Shown here: positions 14,301 through 25,500 of the stretch, in pieces
Layout of the letters: each line of letters opens with the position of its first letter
How positions within the stretch are numbered: position 1 is the stretch's first letter
Assembly: GCA_023079485.1 (NCBI GenBank)
Contig: CM041086.1
Coordinates: forward strand, 17,802,401-17,866,400
Reading direction: 5' to 3'
DNA length: 64,000 bases
From: Archilochus colubris
Taxonomy: Eukaryota; Chordata; Aves; Apodiformes; Trochilidae
Notes under the pieces: model-generated
Told to the model about the DNA's origin: nothing
Database searches by the model: none
The model's input: the letters and a program-made list of their open reading frames with translations, nothing else
Program-made: the position numbers and the translations under genes

Positions 14301-17300
14301 AGGGACTGGGGCTAGAAGGGCAGTGACAAACCTCAGTGGGACAGCAAGGGAAGAGCCTTCCAGGACACTAAACAAGGATGGATAAAAGGTCACACCACAG
14401 GAAAATTCCTCTTGCCTGACAATTTTTAAAGGAAAATAATACTGGTTGCAGTATATTACTTTACTTATACTTTTGCTTTGTTGTTAGAAGTGACTGACAG
14501 TCCTCTTCTAGCTTTGCTTTGTGGCTTTGGATGATTCATTAAACCCTTCTTTGTCTTGTTTTCCCTTTTTGTATAAAGAAGAAAGTTGCACAGACTCTGT
14601 TAATGACTATGTGTGCTTCCTGTCCTTCCCTCTGAAGCTGCCATTCCACAGAGGAGCAGCAAGTCATAAGAAACGTGTCCGTGGCTCTGCTGGACTCACA
14701 TCTCTTGCTATTAGGCTTCTAATTGCCTGTATACTACTGTGGATTTGAACAAAGCTGTGTAGGAAATGTTTTTCCCAGCTAGAGAAACATTTTGTTCCCA
14801 TTCTGAGTTTGAGCCAAATGGGGTTTTCTTGTGGCCTTTTTTTCCCCTCTCCTCTGTTTATTTCAAAACAAAAGAATAAGTGAGCAGACATGTTTTCAAG
14901 ATTTGTTGAACAGAGCTCTCTACAAGACAAGTGAGTGAAGTTTTCTGACCTAACTCAGGCTAGTGTCTTGAAACAAAACCTGGATCACACAGGAGATCAC
15001 CAACCTTCAAACAAGGCTGGGATGGTGCCTTCTTTTCCTAGAAACTGCATCCCTAGCAGCCATTACTGCAAACTGAGACTTCCACACAAGGTTTGTGTTT
15101 TGATAACATGCCATTTTCCGGTGAAAAGTATTTTAATCAAGAAGTTCCCCACCCTGTTTATCTTTTGATCCCCAGGGGACTACAGGATGTGTGTGCATAA
15201 AGGACAGCCTGACCAGATTGTGGAGGCACACCCAGTGATGGCTTTGCAGCTCTCCTCGGGATTAAGGCAGCTACTGTTGCAATGTTACCGTCCGTGTGGG
15301 GATGTGGGTCTGGCAGTGGTCCCTGTACCCTGCGAAGTCATGGCTTTACTTTTGTTCACTTGCAAAACCATGCAGCCAGCACCTTGCCTGTCTTGGAGGT
15401 TAGCATATGTCTCCAAGGCACGCTGTACATCAAATAAATAACAGCTGAATCTGTGGAACATGCCCTATTTTATCCCAGAACAATGCAGTAAAACCCATTT
15501 GCAATGTTCTGTTTCTGCTAACTCTTTGGGGGCTTTAATTTCTAGGTCATAGAGAACTGTCCATCCCAAAACTGCTCTAGGTCCTCTCAGGAAAATAAGG
15601 AACCTGATACAGCACACTGCAATGAAAAGCTACAGGCCTGCCAACTCGCTGTTCTTAAGGCCTGCTCCTCTGCTCCCAAAGGTCACTAGCACAGACAAAA
15701 GTGTTCCAATCCATTGCCATGTTCTGCTTGCCTCTCCTTCTTCAAGAAAAGCTCAGCTCTGGAAGCCCAGGGCAGCTCTCACTAAGCATAGCACACACTC
15801 AGTGCTCTCCAACTGAAAGGGCAAGAGCTGCTTTGGAGAGTAACTCCATTCTGCAGAACATGCCCCAGGTCAGGACTGAGACAAGCTGACAGGAGGGGCT
15901 ATCTTTACATCAAAGTGGCTATACCTGAAGACATGGGGCAGAATTACCCACATTGTGCTGCAGAGCCATAGCCCTGGTTTTCTGGCCAAACTCTTGCTTA
16001 TTGCTCTCCATCCCATCTGTCTAGTGTTTCCACCAGACACAGCAATCTGCACTTGTTATTTTATTTAGTTATGTTCATACTGATATAACTGACAGATGCC
16101 TTTGCAAAGCTAAAAGCATTTCATCAAGAGGTGAAATGACCTTTTCTTAGCCCTACTGCTATTCTCATGAGTACTGTGAGGCTCAGTTATTTCTTAATAT
16201 TAGTAGAGAGCTTTGAGTTCCTCAAAACTGTGTCAGCAAAAGAAGCTGTATGATTATGAAGAGGTTCTACTCTGGTTAGGGAACTGCTTTTCCCATCTGT
16301 ATGAACAGAACATGCTGTTGTGTTAGGGAAGTCTGCTATGCTTTGGAAAAGCTCTAACAGGTTGCTACAGGCAGGGAAAAATGGAACAGATTGTGTGACT
16401 CTTGCTACCATATTTTTGATTTTGCATGTTCAAAAGGGAAAAAATAAAGAATTAAAAATAGTCTCCAGGATCATTTGGCCAGGTTCTCACGATGTACACT
16501 CCTTGTGAAACTGTAAGCATTAGATCTCAATTAAACGATCAGTTAAGTTTATTAACAGAGAAAAGGATTACCTGGAGCATCACACACATTCAATGTGATC
16601 TGCTACCATCTGGCTGCTAACTCCAATGAATTCCCAAACACCTCCCTGTAAATCAAAAATAAACTATAGTTCTATAACTAAGATAAATTTCAATTCTTCT
16701 GTCAAGTTTCCTAGAAGATTGGTCTTTACTATTACCCATAACTATTTAGAAGTCCATCACTGCAACACAGTTCTGGGGCAATTTTTTGTATGTTCCAAAC
16801 ATTCATTTCAGGCACAGAAAATGCATTTCTCATCTTAAAAATGACCTGGGCATTTATATGAAAACTAATAACATCATGTGGCATTGAGAAAAGTGTTCCT
16901 GATTTAACACTGCATGAGAAATTATTCTTCTTCCTCATGAAACTGGAAATATCTGAGGCTATTCTTTGTTCAACTTAACTGCTTGAATTTGGGACACTTC
17001 TACACCAGGTATCACAGAAACTGATCTTCTGAAATGCTAATTTTCCTTGCAGGATAACAGATGGTTTTGTAATTCACAGAACCATACCTATGTCTCACTT
17101 TGTGTATTTTAATGTAGGACACATACTTGTTAGGCACAGGAAAAACGTAGAAAAATACTAAAAAGAGGCATAAAAATCTTCCTAATACCCTGATCACAGT
17201 CCAGCTTCACTTAAACCATACAGACAGTGTAAGTAAGGTCTAATGCACTTGCTATCCTTCCTCTTTTGAAGATGACCTGAGCAAGAGCAATGAAAAAATG

Positions 17301-18367
17301 CAAACCCCATCATTCAGCCATGGGGATTGGCAGTGCTTTACTGCAAGGCTGCAAAAGGTCCTTTAACTCCAGTGTATCATTTGTGGAATTACTGGGAATG
17401 ACAATCTGTGTGGGAAGCTGTAGAGCTTCCACCACTCCCTCATTATCAGCACAGTGCATTGGTTTGGGTGCATTAAAAGCCATGTAACTGGTATGGGCAT
17501 TGCACTGGCACAGAAGAGATCCCTCCCAGGCTGCATCTCCTCTGCATGCACTGGGATGTCTCCTACAATACCTCACACTAACAAAGAGTTTCTGACAGTG
17601 GCACCTGTGGCTGAAGAAGTAGCCCTGAACCAGGAAAGAACTGTGCTCTACCAGGGTGGAGCTGAAAGGGGAAACATCTGCCTGTCCTCTGCAAAACCAT
17701 ACTGTCCTCCAGCAGCACAGGAGTGCTCAACCCTGCTGAATTCCTGCCTGTCATGGCAAGAGCAAAAGCTCATGGAGAGGCTGGAAACCTCAGTGCGTGG
17801 GCAATCTTTCTACACCCAAGTGGCTGGAGGTAATGCTCAGGTGACACACAAGCAACTGCTATGAGAAACCCACAAGAGATGGGGGAGGCAGCTGTGCCAT
17901 ATAAATTACACCATTAGGTTTGCCCAAAATACCCTTTTTCAGACAAACTTCCACTGTGCCCCAAGACCAAGGGATGCACAGCAGTAGCTGCTGCAAGAAG
18001 GGAGGCAACAGCGCAGGGACGATGGAGGTGGCATTCCAGAAGGATATGCAGAGTAACACAGAAAGAACCCCAAACTGCTAAATAATCAGGAGGAGGGGAA
18101 AAGACCTCACTCCTGCAAGGGAGCCTGTTTCTCAGGTGGTGTCCCTCTGCACTTCCCTGCGCCCTGAAGCCCTGAGAGCCCCGGAGCTGGGAAGGGGAAG
18201 CTGGGAAGGGGGTGCTGGCACCCTGTCCACCTTTCTGCCTATGGAGGACGTGGGGGCAGGGCTGGGGGAGATGTTGCCACCTGATGCTCACGCAGCTCCG
18301 GCTCTGCAGGGACAAGCGATGTTGGGAGGCAGTGGGGGACAACTTGTCTCGTGTCTTTGCCCCATCT

Positions 18368-18388
18368 CAGCAGCAGCAGCAGCAACAG
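18368..18388 (+). repeat. Short CAG trinucleotide tract
   Basis: Five perfect CAG units (18368-18382) are followed by CAA CAG. The tract lies at the upstream edge of the CpG-rich promoter block, about 115 bases before the TATA-like box. It is not in a supported coding frame. Confidence 0.9.
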
Positions 18389-18497
18389 GAAACCCAGGAG
18401 CTCTGTGAAATGACAGGGAGGGAGGGAGAGAGAGTGAAGTCCCCTTGCCTCGGCTGGTGACGTCTCTCCTTCCTCCTTTTTTTTTTTTTCCTGTCCC

Positions 18498-18504
18498 TAT
18501 AAAG
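18498..18504 (+). promoter_or_regulatory. TATA-like element (TATAAAG)
   Basis: TATAAAG lies just downstream of a 13-base T run (18477-18489) and upstream of the CpG-dense cluster. If used, transcription would begin near 18525-18535. That would give a 5' UTR of about 0.8 kb if unspliced, which is long for a VEGFR gene. A start closer to the ATG is equally possible. Confidence 0.35.
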
Positions 18505-18611
18505 AATCTCGGGCTCGCATCAAACTTCCCAGCGAAAGCAAACCAAACCCAGAGGGGTGGGGGAAACAAAAAAAAAGCGGAGAGAAACACCACCTAGGGC
18601 GGGCTCTGGCC

Positions 18612-18677
18612 ATGCCCAAGCCCTGCAGCTCGCCGGCCGCTTGCCCCGGGCGCTGCGGGGTGGCCCCCGGCAGGTAG
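18612..18677 (+). promoter_or_regulatory. Candidate upstream ORF, 21 codons
   Basis: ATG at 18612 opens a 21-codon frame closed by TAG at 18675-18677 inside the CpG-dense cluster. It could act as an upstream ORF only if transcription starts before 18612. The peptide is rich in Pro, Cys, Gly and Ala as a consequence of GC content and resembles nothing I recognise. A possible splice donor, CAG/GTAGCC, overlaps its end, so a non-coding leader exon is also conceivable. Confidence 0.25.
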
Positions 18678-19040
18678 CCAGGCTGGAGGACGCGGGAGCT
18701 CCCTCTCGTTCTGCCTTCCACAACTGCCTGAAGTTGAGAGGTTTGGTTTTGGTGGGGTTTTTTTTCCCCTTCTTCCTCCTCATCTCCGCAGCACCTGCAC
18801 CTCCCCGGATAAATCCATCTTAGAGGAGGTTTTTTGTCAGTTCAGCCACCTCATCCCGAACTGCAGGCAAAAGAACTTCTCGGAGCAGCGGCTCACCGGC
18901 TGGAGGAAACTTTTCGTCAAACTTTTCTGGTGCTTTTGCTCTGCTCTTTTTTTTTAACCCCTTGAGTTACTTGGCAGCACCCAGACGGACTGGGGAGCCT
19001 GCTCTTTTCAGGCAGAGTAACACTCCCCCTCGGGCATCCC

Positions 19041-19049
19041 ATGAATTAG
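19041..19049 (+). promoter_or_regulatory. Minimal upstream ORF (ATG AAT TAG)
   Basis: An upstream ATG followed by one sense codon and a stop, about 300 bases before the main start. It is relevant only if it lies within the transcribed leader. Confidence 0.35.
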
Positions 19050-19157
19050 AAAAGCAGGCGGAGAGGAGGAATAAAGTTATTAAAGCGAGGGAGGGGAAAC
19101 TTAAAAACTTGCACTTTGAGAAGAAGTGAAGGAAAAACCAAAATCCGCAGCCCAAGG

Positions 19158-19187
19158 ATGAAGCGGTGAATGGAAAGAACAATTTAA
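19158..19187 (+). promoter_or_regulatory. Two adjacent minimal upstream ORFs
   Basis: ATG at 19158 reads three codons to TGA (19167-19169). A second ATG at 19170 follows immediately and reads five codons to TAA (19185-19187). Both end about 155 bases before the main start codon at 19342, so neither overlaps the receptor frame and re-initiation would be possible. Their closeness to the start makes them the upstream ORFs most likely to be in the mature leader. Confidence 0.4.
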
Positions 19188-19341
19188 CTGGAATCAACAA
19201 GTGGGAACTTTTGCACGCCTTGTTCTTCCCCTCCCTTCCCGCTTGCAGAAACTTCGCTGCTGGCAAGAAAATTTAATTCCCTTTTTGCGGACCTCTCCTC
19301 GTGCCTCACAAAGGGATATTACCGGTCACCTGCAACACACC

Positions 19342-19405
19342 ATGGTCCCCAGGCCCAGCGCTGCCCTGGCCGTCTATGCCCTTCAGGGGCTTTTTCTGCT
19401 CCACG
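19342..19405 (+). CDS. VEGF receptor family, exon 1 (signal peptide)
   Basis: This exon encodes the first 21 residues plus one base of codon 22 of a type I membrane receptor. The peptide starts Met-Val-Pro-Arg, followed by a hydrophobic stretch ending in Leu-Phe-Leu-Leu-His-Gly, a typical secretory signal with cleavage probably near residues 20-24. The start was chosen because ACACCATGG is a strong Kozak context (A at -3, G at +4), because it is the first ATG in this frame within the CpG-rich block, and because the exon ends in an excellent donor (G/GTAAGA). The donor phase (1) is what VEGF receptor genes use after the signal-peptide exon, and it joins in frame to the exon at 49487, completing a Gly codon. 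The open frame continues past the donor into GC-rich sequence, but that extension has no recognisable domain. The transcription start, and hence exon 1's 5' end, is not fixed. Confidence 0.78.
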
Positions 19406-19420
19406 GTAAGACCCGTTCAC

Positions 19421-19442
19421 GGGTGGGATTGGGAGAGGGGGG
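19421..19442 (+). promoter_or_regulatory. G-quadruplex motif at the start of intron 1
   Basis: GGGTGGGATTGGGAGAGGGG followed by two more G has four runs of at least three G separated by loops of 1-3 bases, meeting the standard intramolecular G4 pattern. It starts 15 bases inside intron 1 on the non-template strand, so it would form in nascent RNA or displaced DNA. G-rich elements at the 5' end of first introns are a known feature of vertebrate genes. Formation here is an inference. Confidence 0.7.
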
Positions 19443-19553
19443 TGAGGAGGAGAGGGTGAAGGGCGCAGGCAGCTGCCTGCCCCTGCCTGAGGGGATGGCG
19501 CCTCCTCAGGGGGCACCTGGCGGGCCGCTAGGCGGCGCCTCCTGAGGGGACGC

Positions 19554-19582
19554 GGGGGGGGGATGAGGGGGGGGGGGGGGGG
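19554..19582 (+). repeat. Poly(G) runs (G9 and G16)
   Basis: A run of nine G (19554-19562), the spacer ATGA, and then sixteen consecutive G (19567-19582) lie about 150 bases inside intron 1. They could extend the G-quadruplex potential of the upstream motif. Runs like this are also prone to sequencing error, so the exact lengths are uncertain. Confidence 0.85.
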
Positions 19583-22500
19583 CAGACCCGCGGAACCCCC
19601 GCGTCTCTCCGCGCCCTCCGTCCCCCCTCGCCTCCTCCTCCGCCTTTTTGTTGTTTCTAAAAGCCCCAGTGGGGCACATCACACCTTGAGATGCACCTGG
19701 TGAAGCGTCAGAAGCCTGGGTGTGTTGACACGTGTGGGAGAAGCCAGCTGCACGCTACCTTTGGTGTGAAGTCAGGAGAAGTTGTCTGTAAAAAGTGCAT
19801 TATCAGAAACCCGGTGTGAGTTTTTTCACAAAAGCACAAATCGCCACCGATGTTGGTGGATCAGAGGGAGATAATAACGAGTGTTAGGCAGAAGGGAGCC
19901 AGGTGTGTCTTTCCACAAGTGTTCCTGAAGCTGCAGGATGAGGTGGAGGAGGTGATGGGTGAAGTGCCCATGTTTCAGGGCTGACTTGTGTCCCTACTCA
20001 CCAGGTTAATTTCCTAATAATTGTGGTCCTCACAACTTTGGAATTTGGTCCAGATTCAGTTTCCTATCATCAGTTCTGGGCACAGAAACAGCAGAGAGGA
20101 GGCAATGTCTGTACCCTGTGATCAAGCAAGGGAGGCAGGCACATCACTAACTGTCCCTGTAGGCAAAGGCTGATGATGGATTTGGAAGCAGCATTATGGA
20201 TGTCAGACCTGTGTCTATCATTAGGAAAAGATAATATGCTAGCAAAGACTCTGTGTGCCCTAATTAGGCTGGAAGCCAACCTGAAACAGGGCCAGGAAGT
20301 TGGAGGATTCTGGATAGCACTGATATGATTGAGGTATGAACTCCTCAACCACCTTTCTCTTAAAGTTCACCTCCAGCCACAAATTCAACAAAACTTCATT
20401 TAACCTCCCGAGGCACAAGAGGCACAGATCTATTCTGCAGGCTGTAGGTTAAACCTTCTCTGGGATCTTTGTGGTCAAAATTAGGCAGAGTTGCACTGAA
20501 GAGAGGCTGACTGTGATTCCAATCCAATTTCATCTGCAATGCAGACAGACGATGTTACAGCTGTGGAAGACATTGAGTACCTGAGGTGCTGAGTGAGGGC
20601 AGTGCAGCTGCTGGGTGCAGGGATACCTCCTGGCCAGGACTTCCCAGATGCCCAAGTGAAGGAAAACTCTCCCAGCTCACCCCACAGCTTAGCAAAGCAC
20701 TCTGAGTGCCATCTCCTTCTGCACCAGCAGCTGACTGCAACCACTGTGCCACTGTCCTCTGCCTGGGTGTGCCCTGAGGACAGAAGGTAACCAGAGCCAT
20801 ACAGTAATCCCTGACTATATGGACAGTTCATCCAGATCAAAGGATGATCTCCTATAGAGAACTCCTGACGTATTTGGCACTTTCAGCCCTTTGGGGGGGT
20901 CTAGCACAGGGAAGAGACCATGCAAATGCTATGCCAATAATTTCCTGTGTTATTATAAAACACAGCTTCAAAATATTTTATGCATCTTTAAATTTCTAAG
21001 ACAGTTCTACAAGTATCATTAAATCTCCACTTCCTTTTCGCTTGTTACACAACTTATGTTCAACTTCTTAGAGTACTACTCAGGGTCTTTCTGCTCAAAA
21101 ATTTTGATGTAGATATTTTGGTGCAAATGACAAGTGTTGGCACATGTAGGTACAGAGTGCACTGGCTTAAAACCTGTCCTTTAAAAAAGCAATCTGCAGA
21201 GGATAGCAATAAAATACCTTATATGTTGCATGAAAAACTTAGTATACTTTACTGCCTGATATTATCATCAACAAGTTTTTACTAGATGAGCAATCAAAAC
21301 AACTTTTCAGGTACTGGATTATACCCAGTAATTTCAATGATCTAATACTGGAAAACTAAAAAGATGCAAGAAGATAAATCAGGTCCTGTCCAATCCCTCT
21401 GAAATAGAAAGCAAATGTGAAATAGAATTTTTTCTGTTGTTGTATTTTGCAACCTCTTCTCCAAACATAATATACTAGGATGGACATTTTAGCTTACTAA
21501 ATACACGTTTCCAGTCTGCTATGTATCTGTAGCTAAGTCAAAAGCTTCAGGAGCTCAGGCTGCTCCTGATTTGCCAGCTGGGATGCTCCCTGTGTACAGC
21601 CAGAGAGGCTGTGGGCTCCGTGGTGAGCTGTTGCAGAGTCAGTGGCATTAAGTGTATGCTTTGCTTTTGCCTTTCTCTGAGGCAGTCAGAGCTCGAGAGC
21701 TGAGAACTGGAGTGCTAACAATACAGGCTGATGATCAGTTCTAGTAAACCAAAAATGTGTCTCTTAATTGGTGTTATTCCTAAACATTTGCTTTATTGTG
21801 GGAAAATGTTATAAAAAGCAGAGAAGACTTTCATTAAGATTGTGATATATGAGCCTCCTGCCTAAAGCTGCTACATTGAGAACCAACTGGAAATCTCTTT
21901 ACTCTAATTCATCTATTTAAGGCAAGGGGAAAAAAATGGAAAGTATTTCTGAATACTCCCTGAATTTCAAAAAAACAGCATTGTACCCAAAAGAATGCTG
22001 AGAATACAAACCAGACTGTTTGTTCAAGGTTTCTGTTATAAGAACTTAACATATATTTTTAAGAATTTTTAAAAAATGTATTTATATGCATGCATTTCCC
22101 CACTGGTCTGCTAATATGTGTGAATCTAAGTAAGAGCAAGGAGGCACATTTGAGTTATCTCTGTCCTTCCATTCTCTGAACTGCTCATTTTATGATGCAG
22201 TACTGGTAAAAAGCAGGTACCTCGATCTACCTCAGCTTGAAGTAACATCAAGTTGGGCAGAATAAATAATATTTATGTTGTTAGTAGGTTTGTGCACAAG
22301 GACAAAAAGTTTCCAACCACCACAGGATATTCCTTAGGTACAGCCAGTGGTAGGTGACCTGTGTTTCTCATAATTTTGTCTTCCAAATTGGCAGCACAGT
22401 TTGAAGGAGGGTGCAAATCTGCTCTGTGGAGTATACATTCAGAGATGAAACTTGTCTTTTGCTTCCAAAGACAATTGCAAAGTATATGCAGCAAGGTCAC

Positions 22501-25500
22501 TTGCTCATCAGCAAAGGACAGGTTGAACAAAGAAGCTGCTTTCAGTTTACATTGCAAAACAGTTTGGGGGGCAGCAACAGCAACCTGCATTTTTTAAAAC
22601 TACACAGGAAATTTCCAAGAGGCAGCATTTGACTTTGAAAGTGAGTATGAGAAGGACACTGAAGCTTAGCCATACCTAAGTTCACATGCTTGGTTTGATA
22701 TTTCCTCTGATCAGCCTTGCTCCACTTTTCCTTTTTTCTCTGATGTCACTGGAATAGGGATTACAAGTGGAAGTAATTAAAAGATGTTTGGAATACCTAA
22801 ACAACAGCTAGGAACAAACCAGGTCTGTCTGCAGTGTTTTCCTTCAGAAACCATCTCAGATAACTGACAGGACATGAATGAATCAAGATATTTCCATTCC
22901 TACAGTCCTCACCTTCAGACAGAGCTCAGTCAAAACAACCAAAAAAAAGTGGCTACCTAAATACCCTGGCATAAAATGTGTGTAATAGAGAACTGATCTC
23001 CTCACCAAGTTAGGCACTTCTTTAATTTTTCTTTTTAAGGCCACAGGGAAAATAGTAGAAGCTGCCAAAATCAGCCAGCCAAGGCTATTATCTGGAAATG
23101 GCATTTAATGTAAGTGCATGCTTGAAGCTTGCCCCAGGGAGTAGAACTTTAGCAGCAGAGAGCTTGCAATCATCAGAAGCAGGGCAAGATTAGAACAAAT
23201 CATGTGAAGCAAGGTTTTTGTATGAGAGGTGTAACCTTAGGGAATCATCCATAAGCCTCTTCCTCAAGAGGAAGGTTCAAAGAAGGTGGAGAGTCTGATC
23301 TCATGAGGCTGTGATGAGCAGAACTGATGGCTGCCCATTTGTGCAAACTCCTCACTGCCCGAGTGCTGAACGCACATGTGTGGGAACCCCAACTCACCTG
23401 AAACCTGAAGTTAATGTAAATTCAGAGCTGAACAAGTCAAATCCCATGGCTGCTTTTACAAGTTGATCAGATCTCCTGCATTGGCCAATGACTAGAATAC
23501 AAAAGAGGAATGAATCTCTTGGATCAAGACCAGTCCTCACTTCACAGAGCTGAATCTGGTGTGATGGTGTTTTCCTTGCTGTAGCTGAGACAGAGCTTGC
23601 TGCACATGCAGCCGTTGCTGGCTTTGCACCCTACGTACCCCAGTGGCTGTCTCAGCTCTGTGCTTTGGAAAGGTACAAAGTGAATTCAAACACTAAGATC
23701 AGCTGAGCTACTGTCCTGTGTAAATGTTGTTAACCCTTGTATTAGGCTGCTACTAACAGTGTAAGACAGCTATGAACTCTGATGGGCAGTGAGTAAGTCT
23801 GTGGGCTGCTTTATGAGGCAGTCCAATACTCTCATCCCCAAGCCTCAGCTTAGTCTGTCTTTACAGTGCAGACTTTTTGTCCTCACGACATCCTACATCC
23901 CTCTCTTGCTCTTCTCCCCTCAGCCCCCCCTTTTCCCTGGATGTCTTCTAAATTCCCCTCAAGGCTCAGGATTCCTTGAATTTTTAACATTAGAAAAAGC
24001 CAAGAGGAATTTCTCAGCCTTTCTGTAAAAGGAGTCTGCACAGTCTCTCTTCCCTGTACCAAAATTAATTTTGCCTTTAAAAATGCCACAAGGCTTTTGG
24101 CAAGCTGAAGTGGAATTGCCTGAGACCTGCAGCTGAATCTCTTCCTTTCTGCAAGCAGATGCACTAAGTCTTCCTGCTGTACTGAATTTTACAAGAAGCT
24201 GTATTTGCAAGCTTTCCCCCCTCAAAATCTAGAAATGCCAGGGTCACAGCTAGGGGGGTGTGTGTGAGGGAGAGTGTAACCAGTGTCCAGGGTTTTTGTT
24301 GTGGCTCCAAGCAGTAAAGTTTTAGCACTGTGGAGTCCTTGACACTAGCAAGCAAGAAGGGAAGAACCTCGTCCAACCCTTGGAGTGATGAAAGGCTGAA
24401 CAAATCAGTCTTCCTCTGTGCCCTGCAGAGAATGGCAAAAGCATATGGTCCCTGAGATTTCAAAATTCAGCCAAAAACTAAACTCAGGCCCAGAATGTAA
24501 AGGAAATATAGGGACCAACCTTCTATTTTCAGATCAGTTGCCTTTTGTCTTCTGCATTTCCACATAGGTTTCCTTAGATCTTCCTGTGTTTTTCTGAACT
24601 GTGGGAACGTGATTACCAAGGAAGTAGAGAGGGGAGTTTTCAGCCCTGCTGGGATTGTTCTTGATTTGAGGGTCAAGGAAGCTTGACCTAGTCATTACCT
24701 GTTCCATTTTTTACAAGATCTCCATGAATTTAAAACACCTCTGCCAAACTGTTTGCTTCCTTTAGAGCCTGCAGCTCAGAAATGGCACACCTTGAATTCT
24801 TCCTTACAATTACACTAAGGTCAGTTTGCAGGAAAAGCACCAACCACCACGGGGCTACTTTGCCTGTTCCTCTCTACAGTAGAGAGCAAAATGGGACTGC
24901 TTACAGGGATACTCCACAGAAAGACACAGAAGCAGCTATTCTGTAAGGTATTCGTCCTGTTTGCCATTATCTCACCTCATTAACTGAAATCAGTGCTGAA
25001 GACAGTAATTTAGGAGCTAAAGCAATTTCCTCCCTGTCCCCAGAAGCCTGCCCAGATTCCCTCACATCTCCTGGGAAGGGCTCATTTTGTAGCCATAGGG
25101 ATCATCCCCGAAAGCTGATACCCAGCCCGGACTTCCCCAGCTTTTGGGCTGGGTCGCGCAGGGGTCGGCACTTCAGACCTTTTACGTGCAGTGTGTCCTC
25201 CAGGAGTTATAAAATGTGTTTTTCCCCCTCTGCTTCTTCACTTGTTCTTCCAGCTGCCTGAAGCCGTTTCCCCGAGGGGCCCTAACACATGCCCACACAG
25301 TAGCACTGGGGAGCCCTGCTGGTGGGCAACCCTCACTACAATCTGCCTTCAGCCAGCAAATGGCTGCTGGAAGAGTTTGCCCAGATCCCCCAACAGGAAG
25401 ACACACGCAACTGTGTTTGAAAAGAGGGAAGTAAAGCACTGTGGGTTATCAGTGGCAAACCCCAAGCTCTCTGTCTTTCCTTGCAGCAAAATAAATCCCA

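Larger units (their letters stand above)
581..18100. other. Upstream non-coding region, no gene recognised
   Basis: This is about 17.5 kb with no convincing exon. The open frames, including the longest in the window (174 codons, minus strand, 7234-7758), are low-complexity or compositionally driven, show no recognisable domain, and are not flanked by good splice sites in a consistent frame. Visible structure is limited to a 22-base T run (11283-11304), a purine-biased plus strand near 8980-9430 and short AT-rich patches. It may contain distal regulatory DNA for the VEGFR-like gene that starts at 19.3 kb. Conservation cannot be judged from one sequence. Confidence 0.6.
18590..19650. promoter_or_regulatory. 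CpG-rich promoter / first-exon block
   Basis: CpG dinucleotides, scarce in the surrounding tens of kilobases, become dense here, chiefly in two clusters (about 18597-18720 and 19500-19640) either side of the coding start at 19342. The block covers the probable 5' UTR, exon 1 and the first 250 bases of intron 1. This is the typical layout of a vertebrate CpG-island promoter and it supports 19342 as a real start. GGAA/TTCC (ETS-type) and GATA-type words occur (for example GGATAA near 18806), but these are too common to call as functional sites. Island status by observed/expected CpG was not computed. Confidence 0.7.

Noticed and set aside
17454..17864. 136-codon plus-strand open frame just upstream of the promoter block
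   Set aside because: No domain or signal peptide. It is not joined in frame to the receptor exons and lies upstream of the CpG-rich start region.
19406..19545. Read-through of exon 1 past its donor to a stop near 19545
   Set aside because: The extension is G-rich low-complexity sequence. The donor is excellent and exon 2 joins in phase, so this is intron sequence. A short secreted product from retained intron cannot be ruled out but has no support.
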